Part shown: piece after piece, positions 1-10,086 of the stretch | Layout of the letters: the number at the start of each line of letters is the position of its first letter | How positions within the stretch are numbered: the first letter of the stretch is position 1 | Assembly (NCBI RefSeq): GCF_012843905.1 | Contig: NZ_JABAGC010000005.1 | Location: 59,911 to 123,910 of the forward strand | Direction: 5' to 3' | Length of the DNA: 64,000 bases | Origin: Clostridium sp. SM-530-WT-3G | GTDB lineage: Bacteria > Bacillota > Clostridia > Clostridiales > Clostridiaceae | Position numbers and translations under genes: made by a program | The notes under the pieces: generated by a model | Seen by the model: only the letters and a program-made list of their open reading frames with translations | Told to the model about the DNA's origin: nothing | Database searches by the model: none

Positions 1-840
<840 letters not shown>

Positions 841-853
841 ATATGACTAATAT

Positions 854-888
854 AAAAATGGTATAGATTAAAAATCTATACCATTTTT
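854..888 (+). terminator. Rho-independent terminator of eno
   Basis: A perfect 16-bp stem (854-869 with 873-888) closes a 3-base loop, and the 3' arm ends in five T. It begins 14 bases after the eno stop codon. Confidence 0.9.
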
Positions 889-946
889 ATATGTAAAAGT
901 GATATAATATATATAAGCTCAGATGTGATTTTTTACTAGAGAAAAG

Positions 947-975
947 TTGTAATGAGTAACTAAATATGATATGAT
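947..975 (+). promoter_or_regulatory. Sigma-A type promoter for secG
   Basis: TTGTAA (947-952) and TATGAT (970-975) are separated by 17 bases. The site lies between the eno terminator and the secG ribosome-binding site. Confidence 0.6.
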
Positions 976-1014
976 TTAGATTAGACGTATTGATTATTAT
1001 AGGAGGTGTAACCT

Positions 1015-1245
1015 ATGGAAAATATATTACTAGCAATAGAAATAATATTAGGATTAGCTATTATTGTTACTATATATATGCAGCCAAGTAAAGCAGATGC
1101 ACTTAGTGGATTAATTCAAGGAGCATCGGAAGATACTTTCTTTGCAAAAAACAAATCAAGAACTAAAGAAGTTATACTTGTAAGATTAACAGTATTCTTC
1201 TCAGTATTATTTGCAATAAATACACTTATAATTAATATAATATAG
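1015..1245 (+). CDS. secG: SecG, preprotein translocase subunit
   Basis: SecG is the small accessory subunit of the SecYEG channel in the cytoplasmic membrane. The 76-residue product has the usual plan: a first membrane helix (about residues 4-22), the conserved polar loop with MQPSKADALSGLIQGASEDTFF, and a second helix near the C-terminus. A strong AGGAGGTG (1001-1008) sits 6 bases before ATG 1015. The eno-secG-rnr-smpB neighbourhood is typical of Firmicutes; here a pyrophosphatase gene is set between secG and rnr. The gene is followed at once by a terminator, so it looks monocistronic. Confidence 0.93.
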   Translation: MENILLAIEIILGLAIIVTIYMQPSKADALSGLIQGASEDTFFAKNKSRTKEVILVRLTVFFSVLFAINTLIINII

Positions 1246-1255
1246 CAATTGTCTG

Positions 1256-1284
1256 AGCTACTTTATTTTTAAGTAGCTTTTTTT
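1256..1284 (+). terminator. Terminator of secG
   Basis: AGCTACTT (1256-1263) pairs with AAGTAGCT (1271-1278) and is followed by a run of six T. Confidence 0.88.
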
Positions 1285-1473
1285 ATATGTTAATTTATAT
1301 TTTATTATGGTTACAGTATAAATATAATATATGAAACAATTTTTTTAATATATAATGCTGCAATAAATATAATACTATTAATAGAATTTTATGACATACT
1401 AATGAATATATCTATAAAGTGATTGCCTAATCTTTATACTAACTAACCTAAATTTAAATGAGGGGTGAGAGGT

Positions 1474-3498
1474 ATGAATTTATTATATGTTTCAATTTTA
1501 ATTGGTATTATTTCTATTTGTGTTGTTGCCTTTTTAGCAAAAGACATCTTGAGTAAAGATGTTGGTGATGAGAGAATGAAAGAAATTTCAGGATATATTG
1601 AAGAAGGTGCAATGGCATTTTTAAAAAAGGAATATTCCTATCTTGCAGTATTTATTGTAGTTGTAGCATTAGCTATATTGCTATTTTTAAGTCCTAAGAC
1701 TGCGATTGCATTTGTTATAGGTGCAATTTTTTCTATTGTAGCAGGATATGTTGGAATGAGAATTGCTGTTAAAGCAAATGTAAGAACAGCTCAGGCTGCT
1801 AAAAATGGGATAAAGGGTGCATTAGAAGTAGCATTTTCAGGTGGTTCAGTAATGGGGTTAGGTGTTGTAGGATTAGGATTAATAGGACTTAGCTTTTTCA
1901 GTTTGGTTTATGATTTAAATGCAGAATACATTACTGGTTTTGGACTTGGAGCATCATCTATAGCTTTATTTGCTAGAGTTGGTGGAGGTATATATACAAA
2001 AGCAGCTGATGTTGGTGCAGACTTAGTTGGAAAAGTTGAGGCTGGAATTCCAGAAGATGATCCTAGAAATCCAGCAGTTATAGCTGATAATGTTGGTGAC
2101 AATGTTGGTGATGTTGCAGGAATGGGAGCTGATTTATTTGAATCTTATGTAGGGTCAATTATTTCTGCAATTACATTAGGAGCAGCACTATCAAGTACCT
2201 TTGGTAAAAATATAATAATATTCCCTATATTATTATCAGCAGTTGGTATTTTAGCTTCATTGGTAGGTATAATATACGTTAAGTTGTATAAAGGAGACAA
2301 TCCACAGAAGGCTTTAAATGGTGGGACTGCAATTTCGGGAATAATAGTACTTGTAGTTGGTTTTATTTTATGTAATGGTATGCTTGGAAATTTGAAGATA
2401 TTTATACCTATAATTTCAGGATTGATAGTAGGACTTGCAATTGGTAAGATTACTGAATATTTTACTTCATCAGATTTTAAATCAGTAAAATTAATTGCAG
2501 ATGAATCGAAGACTGGTCCTGCAACTAATATAATATCAGGATTGGCAGTAGGTATGAAATCAACAGTTCCACCAATATTATTGATAGTTGTAGGAATAAT
2601 TATTTCTTACTATGGCATAGGTGGAGCTAAGGATACTGCTCTTGGATTATATGGTATAGCACTTTCAGCAGTTGGAATGTTATCTACAACAGCTACTACA
2701 GTAGCTGTTGATGCATATGGACCAATAGCAGATAATGCTGGAGGCATTGCAGAAATGAGTAATTTAGATGAAAGTGTAAGAGAAATTACAGATAAGCTTG
2801 ATTCAGTTGGAAATACAACAGCAGCTATAGGAAAAGGGTTTGCTATAGGTTCAGCAGCACTTACAGCATTAGCATTATTTGCTTCATATTCTCAAGCTGT
2901 AAAACTTGAAACTATAAATTTACTTAATCCATTAACTTTAGTTGGAGTATTACTTGGAGGTATGCTTCCATTCTTATTTGGAGCACTTACAATGCAATCT
3001 GTAGGTAAGGCAGCTACAGAAATGGTTGAAGAAGTAAGACATCAATTTAAAGAAAAGAAAGGCATATTAGAAGGTACTGAGAAACCAGATTATTCTAGAT
3101 GTGTTGCTATATCAACTAATGCAGCATTAAGAAAAATGATTTTACCAGGAATATTAGCAATTATTTCACCACTTCTTACAGGATTATTATTAGGTACTGA
3201 GGCTCTTGCAGGTTTAATTGGTGGTGGAGTTTTAGCAGGTGTATTACTTGCTATAATGATGGCTAATGCTGGTGGAGCATGGGATAATGCTAAGAAGTAT
3301 ATTGAAACAGGTGTTAATGGTGGTAAGGGAAGCGACCCTCATAAAGCAGCTGTTGTTGGTGATACTGTTGGTGATCCTTTTAAAGATACATCAGGCCCAG
3401 CAATGAATATATTAATAAAATTAATGACAATAGTTTCAGTTGTATTTGCACCATTAATTGCAACATATGGTGGATTATTAATAAATCTTTTTAAATAA
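1474..3498 (+). CDS. hppA: Membrane-bound ion-pumping pyrophosphatase (K+-dependent type)
   Basis: The enzyme hydrolyses pyrophosphate and pumps H+ or Na+ out across the membrane. The 674-residue product has about 16 hydrophobic segments. The family signature is clear: [20 protein letters not shown] followed by [12 protein letters not shown] (about residues 195-230), and a second metal/PPi-binding block [20 protein letters not shown] near the C-terminus. The stretch [15 protein letters not shown] has Ala where K+-independent enzymes carry Lys, which marks the K+-dependent subclass; such enzymes may pump Na+, H+ or both, and I cannot decide which. ATG 1474 is preferred to the in-frame GTG 1465 because AGGGGTG (1461-1467) overlaps the GTG and is well spaced for the ATG. 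Confidence 0.95.
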   Translation: MNLLYVSILIGIISICVVAFLAKDILSKDVGDERMKEISGYIEEGAMAFLKKEYSYLAVFIVVVALAILLFLSPKTAIAFVIGAIFSIVAGYVGMRIAVKANVRTAQAAKNGIKGALEVAFSGGSVMGLGVVGLGLIGLSFFSLVYDLNAEYITGFGLGASSIALFARVGGGIYTKAADVGADLVGKVEAGIPEDDPRNPAVIADNVGDNVGDVAGMGADLFESYVGSIISAITLGAALSSTFGKNIIIFPILLSAVGILASLVGIIYVKLYKGDNPQKALNGGTAISGIIVLVVGFILCNGMLGNLKIFIPIISGLIVGLAIGKITEYFTSSDFKSVKLIADESKTGPATNIISGLAVGMKSTVPPILLIVVGIIISYYGIGGAKDTALGLYGIALSAVGMLSTTATTVAVDAYGPIADNAGGIAEMSNLDESVREITDKLDSVGNTTAAIGKGFAIGSAALTALALFASYSQAVKLETINLLNPLTLVGVLLGGMLPFLFGALTMQSVGKAATEMVEEVRHQFKEKKGILEGTEKPDYSRCVAISTNAALRKMILPGILAIISPLLTGLLLGTEALAGLIGGGVLAGVLLAIMMANAGGAWDNAKKYIETGVNGGKGSDPHKAAVVGDTVGDPFKDTSGPAMNILIKLMTIVSVVFAPLIATYGGLLINLFK

Positions 3499-3523
3499 TT
3501 ATGTAGAAATATTTAAATAATAG

Positions 3524-3573
3524 AAAAAGAATCTATATTGAATGATATATTAATTCAATATAGATTCTTTTTT
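3524..3573 (+). terminator. Terminator of hppA
   Basis: A 20-bp perfect stem (3524-3543 with 3553-3572) around a 9-base loop ends in a run of T. It starts 26 bases after the hppA stop codon. Confidence 0.9.
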
Positions 3574-3732
3574 AATTATACGTAGAATATATAGAGATTT
3601 AAAATATAAAAAATTATTGATTGATATAAAAAAATTAAATATGTCAATACTAATAAATAGTATATAAAAACTATAATGTGTTATATTATTGTGGTAGTAT
3701 ATAGTTATACAGAATAATATATAGTAAATTGT

Positions 3733-3766
3733 ATTATAGTGCTATTTATTGCACTATAATTTTTTA
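3733..3766 (+). terminator. Terminator-like hairpin in the rnr leader (possible attenuator)
   Basis: ATTATAGTGC (3733-3742) pairs perfectly with GCACTATAAT (3751-3760), followed by five to six T. It ends only two bases before the AAGGAGG of rnr, well after the hppA terminator, so it probably acts inside the rnr leader rather than ending hppA. No sensor domain is visible upstream. Confidence 0.65.
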
Positions 3767-3780
3767 TAAGGAGGATAATT

Positions 3781-5970
3781 ATGGGAATTAAACAAACGCT
3801 AGCTAACTTTATGAGAGAGCCTGCCTATAATCCTATGGATATAGAAGAACTAATTGCAATATTTGATATAAAGAAACATGAATATACAGCTTTTAAAAAA
3901 ATATTAAGAATGATGGAAAGTGAAGGTATAATAAGAAAGACCAAAAGAAATAAGTATATGATAGCTGATGGAGTGGAAAATCATGAAGAACAAGATACTA
4001 ATTTAGTTATTGGAATACTTCAGGCTCATCCAAAGGGTTTTGGATTTCTTATACCTGAAGAAGAAGGACAAAAGGATGTATTTATACCAAGCAACTGTAT
4101 GAATGGTGCATTTAATGGAGATAGAATTGCAGTAAAAGTTACTAGAGAAGATACAAGTACTAGAAAAAGAGAAGGTGAAGTAGTTGAAATAATAGAAAGA
4201 AATACTACAAAGATAGTTGGGGTATATGAAGATTCAAAAAACTTTGGATTTGTAGTTTCTGAAGATACTAGAATGTCACAAGATGTTTTTATATCTAAAA
4301 AAGATAGAAACAGTGCTGAAGATGGTGATGTGGTTGTAGTTAAGATAACAAAATGGCCTGAAAGAAATAGAAAGCCAGAAGGTGTTATAACAGAAATATT
4401 AGGTAAAAAAGGTGATAGAGGAATTGATATACTAACTATCATTAAGAAAAATGGTTTACCAGAAGAATTCCCTAAAAAAGTTTTAAATTATGCTGAAGAA
4501 ATATCTGAAGTAATAGATGAAGAAGAATATAAGGGAAGAAGAGACTTAAGAGATTTAAGAATGGTAACAATAGATGGAGAAGATGCAAAAGATCTTGATG
4601 ATGCAGTATCTATTGAAAAATTACCAAATGGAAACTTTAGGCTTGGGGTTCATATTGCAGATGTAACTCATTATGTTAAAGAAAATAGTCCTCTAGACAA
4701 AGAAGCTTTAAAGAGAGCCACTTCTGTTTATTTAATAGATAGAGTTATACCAATGCTTCCTAAAAAATTATCAAATGGAATATGCTCATTAAATCCAAGA
4801 GTAGATAGATTAACTCTAACATGTTTTATGGAAATAAATCAAAGTGGAAAAGTTGTGGATCATGAGATAGTAGAATCAGTTATTAAGACAAATGAAAGAA
4901 TGACATATACTGATGTAACTAAGATATTAAAAGATCATGATGAAGAATTAATAAAGAGATATGATTATCTTTATGAAGATTTTAAGATGATGGAAGAGCT
5001 TTGCAAAATCTTAAGAGCAAAGAGAGAAAAAAGAGGAGCTATTGATTTTGAAATAGCTGAAGCTAAGATTGTATTAAATGAACTTGGCAAACCAGTTGAA
5101 ATCAAACCTTATGATCGTGAAATAGCTAATAGGATGATAGAAGAATTCATGCTTGCAGCAAATGAAACTGTAGCTGAGCATATGTTTTGGACTCATGTAC
5201 CATTTGTGTACAGAATTCATGAAGCTCCAGATGAAGAAAAATTAGCTAAATTTAAAGAATTTATTTACAACTTAGGGTACAATGTTCATTGGACAGAAGA
5301 AATACGTCCAAAGAGCTTCCAAGAAATATTAGAAAAAGTTAAGGGCAAGAATGAAGAAACAGTAGTAAGCACATTATTATTACGTTCTATGATGCAAGCT
5401 AGATATGCACCAGAGTGTGCAGGACACTTTGGACTTGCAGCACAGTATTATTGCCACTTTACTTCACCAATAAGAAGATATCCAGATTTACAAATTCATA
5501 GAATTATCAAAGAGCAAATTCATGGTAAAATAGATGAAAAGAGATTTAATAAATTAAAAAATATAGTTGGATTTGCAGCAAAACAGTCATCAGAAATGGA
5601 AAGAAAAGCTCAAGATGCTGAAAGAGAAGTTGATGATTTAAAGAAAGCTGAATATATGCTTGATAGAATTGGTGAGCAGTTCGAAGGAATTATTTCTTCA
5701 GTAACATCATTTGGAGTATTCGTAGAATTACCAAGTACAATTGAAGGATTAGTGCATATAACAGATCTTGATGATGATTATTATATTTATGATGAAGCTC
5801 ATTTAAGTCTTGTTGGAGAAAGAACTAAGAAGGTTTATAAACTTGGAGATAAAGTAATAGTTGAATGTATTCATGTAGATATGGCTAATAGAGAGATTTT
5901 CTTTAATTTAATAGAAGATGAAGGAAATTCTGATATAGAAGAAGAATCAGAAGGCATTAAAATTAAATGA
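3781..5970 (+). CDS. rnr: Ribonuclease R
   Basis: RNase R is a 3'-5' exoribonuclease that degrades structured RNA and works with SmpB/tmRNA on stalled messages. The 729-residue product has an N-terminal winged-helix region (about 1-65), cold-shock/OB domains (about 75-210), the RNB catalytic domain (about 250-580) with the acidic metal-binding block DGEDAKDLDDAV (about 264-275), and an S1 domain (about 632-710) containing SFGVFVELPSTIEGLVHI. A lysine-rich C-terminal tail is shorter than in E. coli. AAGGAGG lies 6 bases before ATG 3781. smpB follows after 327 bases with its own promoter, so the two are neighbours rather than one tight operon. Confidence 0.96.
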   Translation: MGIKQTLANFMREPAYNPMDIEELIAIFDIKKHEYTAFKKILRMMESEGIIRKTKRNKYMIADGVENHEEQDTNLVIGILQAHPKGFGFLIPEEEGQKDVFIPSNCMNGAFNGDRIAVKVTREDTSTRKREGEVVEIIERNTTKIVGVYEDSKNFGFVVSEDTRMSQDVFISKKDRNSAEDGDVVVVKITKWPERNRKPEGVITEILGKKGDRGIDILTIIKKNGLPEEFPKKVLNYAEEISEVIDEEEYKGRRDLRDLRMVTIDGEDAKDLDDAVSIEKLPNGNFRLGVHIADVTHYVKENSPLDKEALKRATSVYLIDRVIPMLPKKLSNGICSLNPRVDRLTLTCFMEINQSGKVVDHEIVESVIKTNERMTYTDVTKILKDHDEELIKRYDYLYEDFKMMEELCKILRAKREKRGAIDFEIAEAKIVLNELGKPVEIKPYDREIANRMIEEFMLAANETVAEHMFWTHVPFVYRIHEAPDEEKLAKFKEFIYNLGYNVHWTEEIRPKSFQEILEKVKGKNEETVVSTLLLRSMMQARYAPECAGHFGLAAQYYCHFTSPIRRYPDLQIHRIIKEQIHGKIDEKRFNKLKNIVGFAAKQSSEMERKAQDAEREVDDLKKAEYMLDRIGEQFEGIISSVTSFGVFVELPSTIEGLVHITDLDDDYYIYDEAHLSLVGERTKKVYKLGDKVIVECIHVDMANREIFFNLIEDEGNSDIEEESEGIKIK

Positions 5971-6231
5971 AGGAGAATGAAATACGATAGAAAGCAGCTT
6001 AGGAGCAACTAATAGGTAAGATAAGGGAGAATTAGAAGAGATTGTAGTGCAATATAAGTAAAGCATGTGCATTTCAGTTGGCAGTTAACAGTTGAATAAA
6101 AAAAGCATACAGCTTTTTAAGTATGTTATTGCATTATTAACTGTTCAAAGTTAATTGAAGAATTGCTTTATGATTTCTTTAATTTGTATTGTATACAGTC
6201 TCTTATTTTGATTATAAAAAATATATTTAAA
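5971..6231. other. Intergenic region rnr-smpB with repeat hairpin
   Basis: No open frame with a ribosome-binding site is visible. The segment holds three tandem heptamers (6075-6095) and around them an imperfect inverted repeat: AACAGTTGAATAA (about 6088-6099) can pair with TTATTAACTGTT (about 6142-6154). It could serve as the rnr terminator, though no good T-run follows. Confidence 0.5.
6075..6095 (+). repeat. CAGTTRN tandem heptamers, copy 1
   Basis: Three adjacent units, CAGTTGG, CAGTTAA and CAGTTGA, stand between rnr and smpB. Related clusters occur at 26618-26631, 43372-43399 (inverted) and 52756-52776. Confidence 0.6.
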
Positions 6232-6260
6232 TTGCTTAAAATTCAAGCTTATACTATAAT
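6232..6260 (+). promoter_or_regulatory. Promoter for smpB
   Basis: TTGCTT (6232-6237) and a perfect TATAAT (6255-6260) are 17 bases apart, 38 bases before the smpB start. Confidence 0.7.
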
Positions 6261-6297
6261 TTTAGTAATAGAATATAACCGGAGTGGGTGATTAATT

Positions 6298-6765
6298 ATG
6301 GCAAGAAAGAAGAATGAAAGTTCTTTAGCTGAAAATAGAAAAGCTAGACATGACTATTTTGTTGAAGAAGCAATGGAAGCAGGATTAGTTCTTGTTGGTA
6401 CAGAAGTAAAGTCAATAAGAAGAGGAAGAGTTAATCTTAAAGACTGCTATGCTGATATATATAATGGTGAAATATATATTAAAAATATGCATATTTCTCC
6501 TTATGAACAAGGAAATATTTTCAATGTAGATCCATTAAGAGAAAGAAAGCTTTTACTTCATAAAAGCGAAATAAGAAGGCTTGATTCATTAGTATCAAGA
6601 GATGGATATACATTAATTCCATTATCTCTTTATTTAAAAGATGGAAAGGTAAAAGTTTCACTTGGAGTATGTAAAGGTAAGAAAAATTACGATAAGAGAG
6701 ATGCAATGATTGAAAAAGCTCAAAAGAGAGATATAGAAAGAGCAATTAAAGAAAGAAATAGATAA
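6298..6765 (+). CDS. smpB: SsrA-binding protein SmpB
   Basis: SmpB carries tmRNA to stalled ribosomes for trans-translation. The 155-residue length is usual. Diagnostic stretches are [20 protein letters not shown], the [16 protein letters not shown] core, and a basic C-terminal tail ([20 protein letters not shown]) that enters the empty mRNA channel. The ribosome-binding site GGAGTGGGTG lies just before ATG 6298. The tmRNA gene itself is often next to smpB, but I do not find it in this window. A terminator follows at 6785. Confidence 0.96.
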   Translation: MARKKNESSLAENRKARHDYFVEEAMEAGLVLVGTEVKSIRRGRVNLKDCYADIYNGEIYIKNMHISPYEQGNIFNVDPLRERKLLLHKSEIRRLDSLVSRDGYTLIPLSLYLKDGKVKVSLGVCKGKKNYDKRDAMIEKAQKRDIERAIKERNR

Positions 6766-6784
6766 TGAAAAAACTTTTCTGTTT

Positions 6785-6831
6785 AAAATTATTACAAATT
6801 ATTATTACAGGTAGTTTGTAATAATTTTTTT
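6785..6831 (+). terminator. Terminator of smpB
   Basis: A 14-bp perfect stem (6785-6798 with 6815-6828) ends in seven T, 20 bases after the stop codon. Confidence 0.88.
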
Positions 6832-6915
6832 GTTTATGGAATATTCAGATGATTTTAAAAAATAATAAGCAATGTCTAGGAATGGTTTATATATTTTTAA
6901 TTATCTATAAAAATA

Positions 6916-6944
6916 TTGACAAAGTATGAAGAAAGATTTATAAT
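6916..6944 (+). promoter_or_regulatory. Consensus promoter of the met operon
   Basis: TTGACA (6916-6921), a 17-base spacer and TATAAT (6939-6944) match the sigma-A consensus exactly. Transcription would start near 6951, just ahead of the S-box aptamer. Confidence 0.9.
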
Positions 6945-6975
6945 TTCTAACATAAATAAAATTACATAGTTCAAT

Positions 6976-7100
6976 ATCTTATCAAGAGTGGCGGAGGGAC
7001 TGGCCCTGTGAAGCCCAGCAACCGGAATATTGGTCCATTTACCAACATATTCTACGGTGCTAATTCCTGCAGCCTATTTTTAGGCTGATAGATGAGAGGA
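6976..7100 (+). ncRNA. SAM-I (S-box) riboswitch aptamer
   Basis: The conserved core is present in order: CTTATCAAGAG (P1 5' strand), GGCGGAGGGACTGGCCC, TGAAGCCCAGCAACCGG, the GGTGCTAATTCC(T)GC block, and TGATAGATGAG (P1 3' strand, pairing CTTATC 6978-6983 with GATGAG 7091-7096). It precedes metNIQ, the expected target. SAM binding stabilises P1 and lets the downstream terminator form, so the transporter is made when SAM is low. Confidence 0.96.
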
Positions 7101-7120
7101 TAAATTATATGGTGTTCTAT

Positions 7121-7151
7121 GCGCTAGAGGTTTATTCTCTAGCGCTTTTTT
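7121..7151 (+). terminator. Expression-platform terminator of the S-box
   Basis: GCGCTAGAG (7121-7129) pairs with CTCTAGCGC (7137-7145), followed by six T. A competing antiterminator is visible: AGAGGATAAA (7095-7104, overlapping P1) can pair with TTTATTCTCT (7131-7140, overlapping the terminator 3' arm). Confidence 0.92.
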
Positions 7152-7213
7152 AGCTATTGTGATACTAAATTTTAAACAAAAACTATATTCATATAAAGGA
7201 GGAGTGATTAATT

Positions 7214-8221
7214 GTGGAAGAAATAAATTTTTCTACTGAAAATAATAATGTTGCAGTAGAAATAAAAAATGTAGTAAAAAGCTTTGGAAATACTGATGTT
7301 ATAAAAAATGTGTCAATGAGCATTAAACAAGGAGAAGTTTACGGCATAATTGGACATAGTGGGGCTGGAAAATCAACATTGTTAAGATGTATAAATGGAC
7401 TTGAATCTTATAATGGGGGAAGTATAAAAGTAATGGGTCAGGAAGTTTCTTCATTAAATGAAAAAGATTTGAGGAAATTTAGAAAAGATTTAGGGATGAT
7501 TTTTCAAAACTTTAATTTATTACAAAGAAAGAATGTATTTGATAATGTTGCACTCCCTTTAGAAGTATGGGGATATGATAAAAAGGAAATTAATAATAAG
7601 GTATTAGAATTACTTGAATTAGTTGGTTTAGAAAATAAGAAATTTAGTAAACCAAGTGAACTTAGTGGGGGACAAAAACAAAGAGTAGCAATAGCAAGGG
7701 CATTAGCATTAAATCCTAAAATTCTTCTTTGTGACGAAGCAACATCAGCATTAGATCCTAAAATTACAAAGGATATTTTAGCATTGCTTTCAAAAATCAA
7801 CAAAAAACTTGGAATAACTATAATAATGGTTACACATCAAATGGAAGTAATTAAAGAAATATGTGAAAGAGTAGCATTGCTTGATGGGGGGGAGATTAAG
7901 GCAGAAGGAAAGGCATCAGAATTATTTCTAAAACCAGGAGCATCATTAAAGAAATTCTTAGGTCAATCAGATGAAGATGAAGTATTACCTCAAGATGGAA
8001 TTAATATTAAAATTTATTTTCCAAGTAATTCTTCAGAAAATGCTTTAATTACTAAAATGGCAAGAGAATTAGATGTGGATTTTTCAATTGTGTGGGGAAA
8101 ACTTGAAAAATTCAGAAGTGAAATATTAGGGGGGCTTGTAATAAATATTGAATCAAAGGATAAGGAAAAGGTATTAGAATACTTGAATAATAAAGATATT
8201 TTATTGGAGGTGCTTGAATAA
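7214..8221 (+). CDS. metN: Methionine ABC transporter ATP-binding protein MetN
   Basis: MetN powers methionine import with MetI and MetQ. The 335-residue protein has Walker [10 protein letters not shown] (about 47-55), ABC signature LSGGQKQR (about 150), Walker [13 protein letters not shown], and an H-loop VTHQM. The last 85 residues form a NIL/ACT-like regulatory domain, which is typical of MetN and binds methionine for trans-inhibition in known members. The start is GTG 7214, with AAAGGAGGAG upstream; no better ATG exists. Its TAA overlaps the metI ATG by one base (TAATG), a sign of coupled translation. The S-box upstream supports methionine as substrate. Confidence 0.95.
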   Translation: MEEINFSTENNNVAVEIKNVVKSFGNTDVIKNVSMSIKQGEVYGIIGHSGAGKSTLLRCINGLESYNGGSIKVMGQEVSSLNEKDLRKFRKDLGMIFQNFNLLQRKNVFDNVALPLEVWGYDKKEINNKVLELLELVGLENKKFSKPSELSGGQKQRVAIARALALNPKILLCDEATSALDPKITKDILALLSKINKKLGITIIMVTHQMEVIKEICERVALLDGGEIKAEGKASELFLKPGASLKKFLGQSDEDEVLPQDGINIKIYFPSNSSENALITKMARELDVDFSIVWGKLEKFRSEILGGLVINIESKDKEKVLEYLNNKDILLEVLE

Positions 8222-8859
8222 TGGCTGATATTTTAATAAGTGCATTAAAGGAAACAATAATAATGGTTTTAGCATCAACTTTATTTTCAGTTATACTTGG
8301 TTTTATTCCAGCAATTATTTTGACACTTACAGCAAAAGATGGGTTAAAACCTAACAAGGTGGTATATAGTATTTTAGATTTTATAGTTAATACGTTAAGA
8401 AGTTTTCCATTTGTAATTTTAATGGTTATTATAATTCCATTTACAAGATTACTTGTAGGAAAAACTTATGGTACAGCAGCAGCTATAGTTCCTCTTACAA
8501 TAGCAGCAGCACCATTTGTAGCTAGAATTATTGAATCTTCACTAAGAGAAGTTGATAAAGGTGTTATTGAAGCTGCAAAATCTTTTGGGGCATCAAATAC
8601 TCAGATAATTTTTAAAGTTATGCTTAAAGAAGCAGTGCCTTCAATAGTGTCAGGTATAACACTTACAGTTATAAGTATTGTTGGATATTCAGCTATGGCA
8701 GGAACACTTGGTGGTGGGGGACTAGGAGATGTTGCTATAAGATATGGGTATCAAAGGTTTGAAACAAGTACAATGATTATTACATGCATAATATTAATAA
8801 TAGTAGTGCAAGTGCTACAGATATTGGGGAATTATTTTTATAATAAATTATCTAAATAG
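8221..8859 (+). CDS. metI: Methionine ABC transporter permease MetI
   Basis: This 212-residue integral membrane protein has about five hydrophobic helices and the EAA-loop of binding-protein-dependent permeases, seen in EAAKSFGASNTQIIFKVMLKEA, which contacts MetN. NTLRSFPFVILM near the first third is typical of MetI. It overlaps metN by one base, and metQ follows 88 bases later in the same unit. Function rests on family match plus the S-box-led operon. Confidence 0.94.
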   Translation: MADILISALKETIIMVLASTLFSVILGFIPAIILTLTAKDGLKPNKVVYSILDFIVNTLRSFPFVILMVIIIPFTRLLVGKTYGTAAAIVPLTIAAAPFVARIIESSLREVDKGVIEAAKSFGASNTQIIFKVMLKEAVPSIVSGITLTVISIVGYSAMAGTLGGGGLGDVAIRYGYQRFETSTMIITCIILIIVVQVLQILGNYFYNKLSK

Positions 8860-8947
8860 GATAAGCAATAAAAAGGCAATAAGAAGTAAATAAAAAGAAT
8901 TATAAATAAATTTAAAATAAAGAGATTAAGTAAAGGTGGGACTAAAA

Positions 8948-9784
8948 ATGAAAAAGAAATCAATAGTATCAGTTATATTAAGTGGGATATTAGCATTTGG
9001 ATTAGTGGGATGTGGAAGTACATCAAATACAGCATCAAGTTCAGGAAGCAATGGAAATGATAAGGTCATAAAAATAGGTGTATCTCCAGAACCTCATAAA
9101 AAGATTGTAGATGCAGCAGTTCCTGTACTTGAAAAAGAAGGCTATAAAGTGGAGGTAACAGAATTTAATGATTATGTATTACCTAATACTGCATTATCAG
9201 AAGGCGAATTAGATGCAAACTACTTCCAGCATACACCTTATTTAAATGAAGAAAATAAATCAAGAAAATTAAATTTAGTTTCAGCTGGAGCTATTCATCT
9301 TGAACCAATGGGATTATATTCAAAGAAAATAAAAAATTTAGATGATTTAAAAGAAGGAGCAACAATTGCAATTCCTAATGATTCATCAAATGAGGCAAGA
9401 GCATTAAAATTACTTGCGGCAAATGGATTGATTGAAGTAAAAGATGGAGAACTTGTGACTCCATCAGATATAACTTCAAATCCAAAGAACTTAAAATTTA
9501 CAGAACTTGAAGCGGCAGCAGTTCCAAGATCAATTGATGATGTGGATGCAGCAGTTATAAATAGTAACTATGCAATTCCAGCAGGATTTAATCCAACAAA
9601 TGATTCAATTGTAATTGAAGATAAGGATTCAGAAGCTGCTAAGCCTTATGCTAACATAGTAGCTGTAAGAAGTGGAGATGAAAATTCTGAAAAGATTAAA
9701 GCCTTAGTTAAAGCACTTCAATCAGATGAAGTTAAAGAATTTATAAATAAAGAATATAATGGAGCAGTAATCCCAGTATTCTAA
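8948..9784 (+). CDS. metQ: Methionine-binding lipoprotein MetQ
   Basis: MetQ is the substrate-binding lipoprotein of the methionine importer, held on the outer face of the membrane. The N-terminus is a lipoprotein signal with lipobox LVGC and Cys22 as the lipidated residue. The mature part is the NlpA/MetQ fold: KIGVSPEPHKKI, then NYFQHTPYL and AIPNDSSNEARALKLL. The true start is ATG 8948, because AAAGGTGGG (8932-8940) covers the in-frame GTG 8936 and is well placed for the ATG. The product is 278 residues. A strong terminator closes the operon. Confidence 0.95.
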   Translation: MKKKSIVSVILSGILAFGLVGCGSTSNTASSSGSNGNDKVIKIGVSPEPHKKIVDAAVPVLEKEGYKVEVTEFNDYVLPNTALSEGELDANYFQHTPYLNEENKSRKLNLVSAGAIHLEPMGLYSKKIKNLDDLKEGATIAIPNDSSNEARALKLLAANGLIEVKDGELVTPSDITSNPKNLKFTELEAAAVPRSIDDVDAAVINSNYAIPAGFNPTNDSIVIEDKDSEAAKPYANIVAVRSGDENSEKIKALVKALQSDEVKEFINKEYNGAVIPVF

Positions 9785-9814
9785 AGATAGTTTTATATTA
9801 TATATAAGTTAATT

Positions 9815-9857
9815 AAACTTCGAGAAATTATAGAAATGTAATTTCTCGAAGTTTTTT
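9815..9857 (+). terminator. Terminator of metNIQ
   Basis: A 15-bp perfect stem (9815-9829 with 9840-9854) is followed by a T-run. Confidence 0.9.
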
Positions 9858-10086
9858 AGTAGGAGTTTATGTTATAGAAAATTTACAATAACTTTAAGAC
9901 TTATATTTTAATAATAAAAAGAACATGTTCATAAAGATTAGAGATTTTTATAATTATAGTTATAAATAAATATACTTCATCCTATTAATATTTTATAGAG
10001 TTGTTAGAGATACAGAAAATATTGTATACTTTAATCGAGCGATGTAATATAGTTGTAACTTAATAAATGTAAGGATGGGGTATTTT

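Noticed and set aside
6075..6095. Heptamer arrays considered as a CRISPR remnant
   Set aside because: Units are 7 bases and directly adjacent, with no spacers and no cas genes.
6766..6915. Search for the tmRNA gene next to smpB
   Set aside because: No tRNA-like ends, tag-peptide frame or CCA region is visible; the segment is a terminator plus AT-rich spacer.
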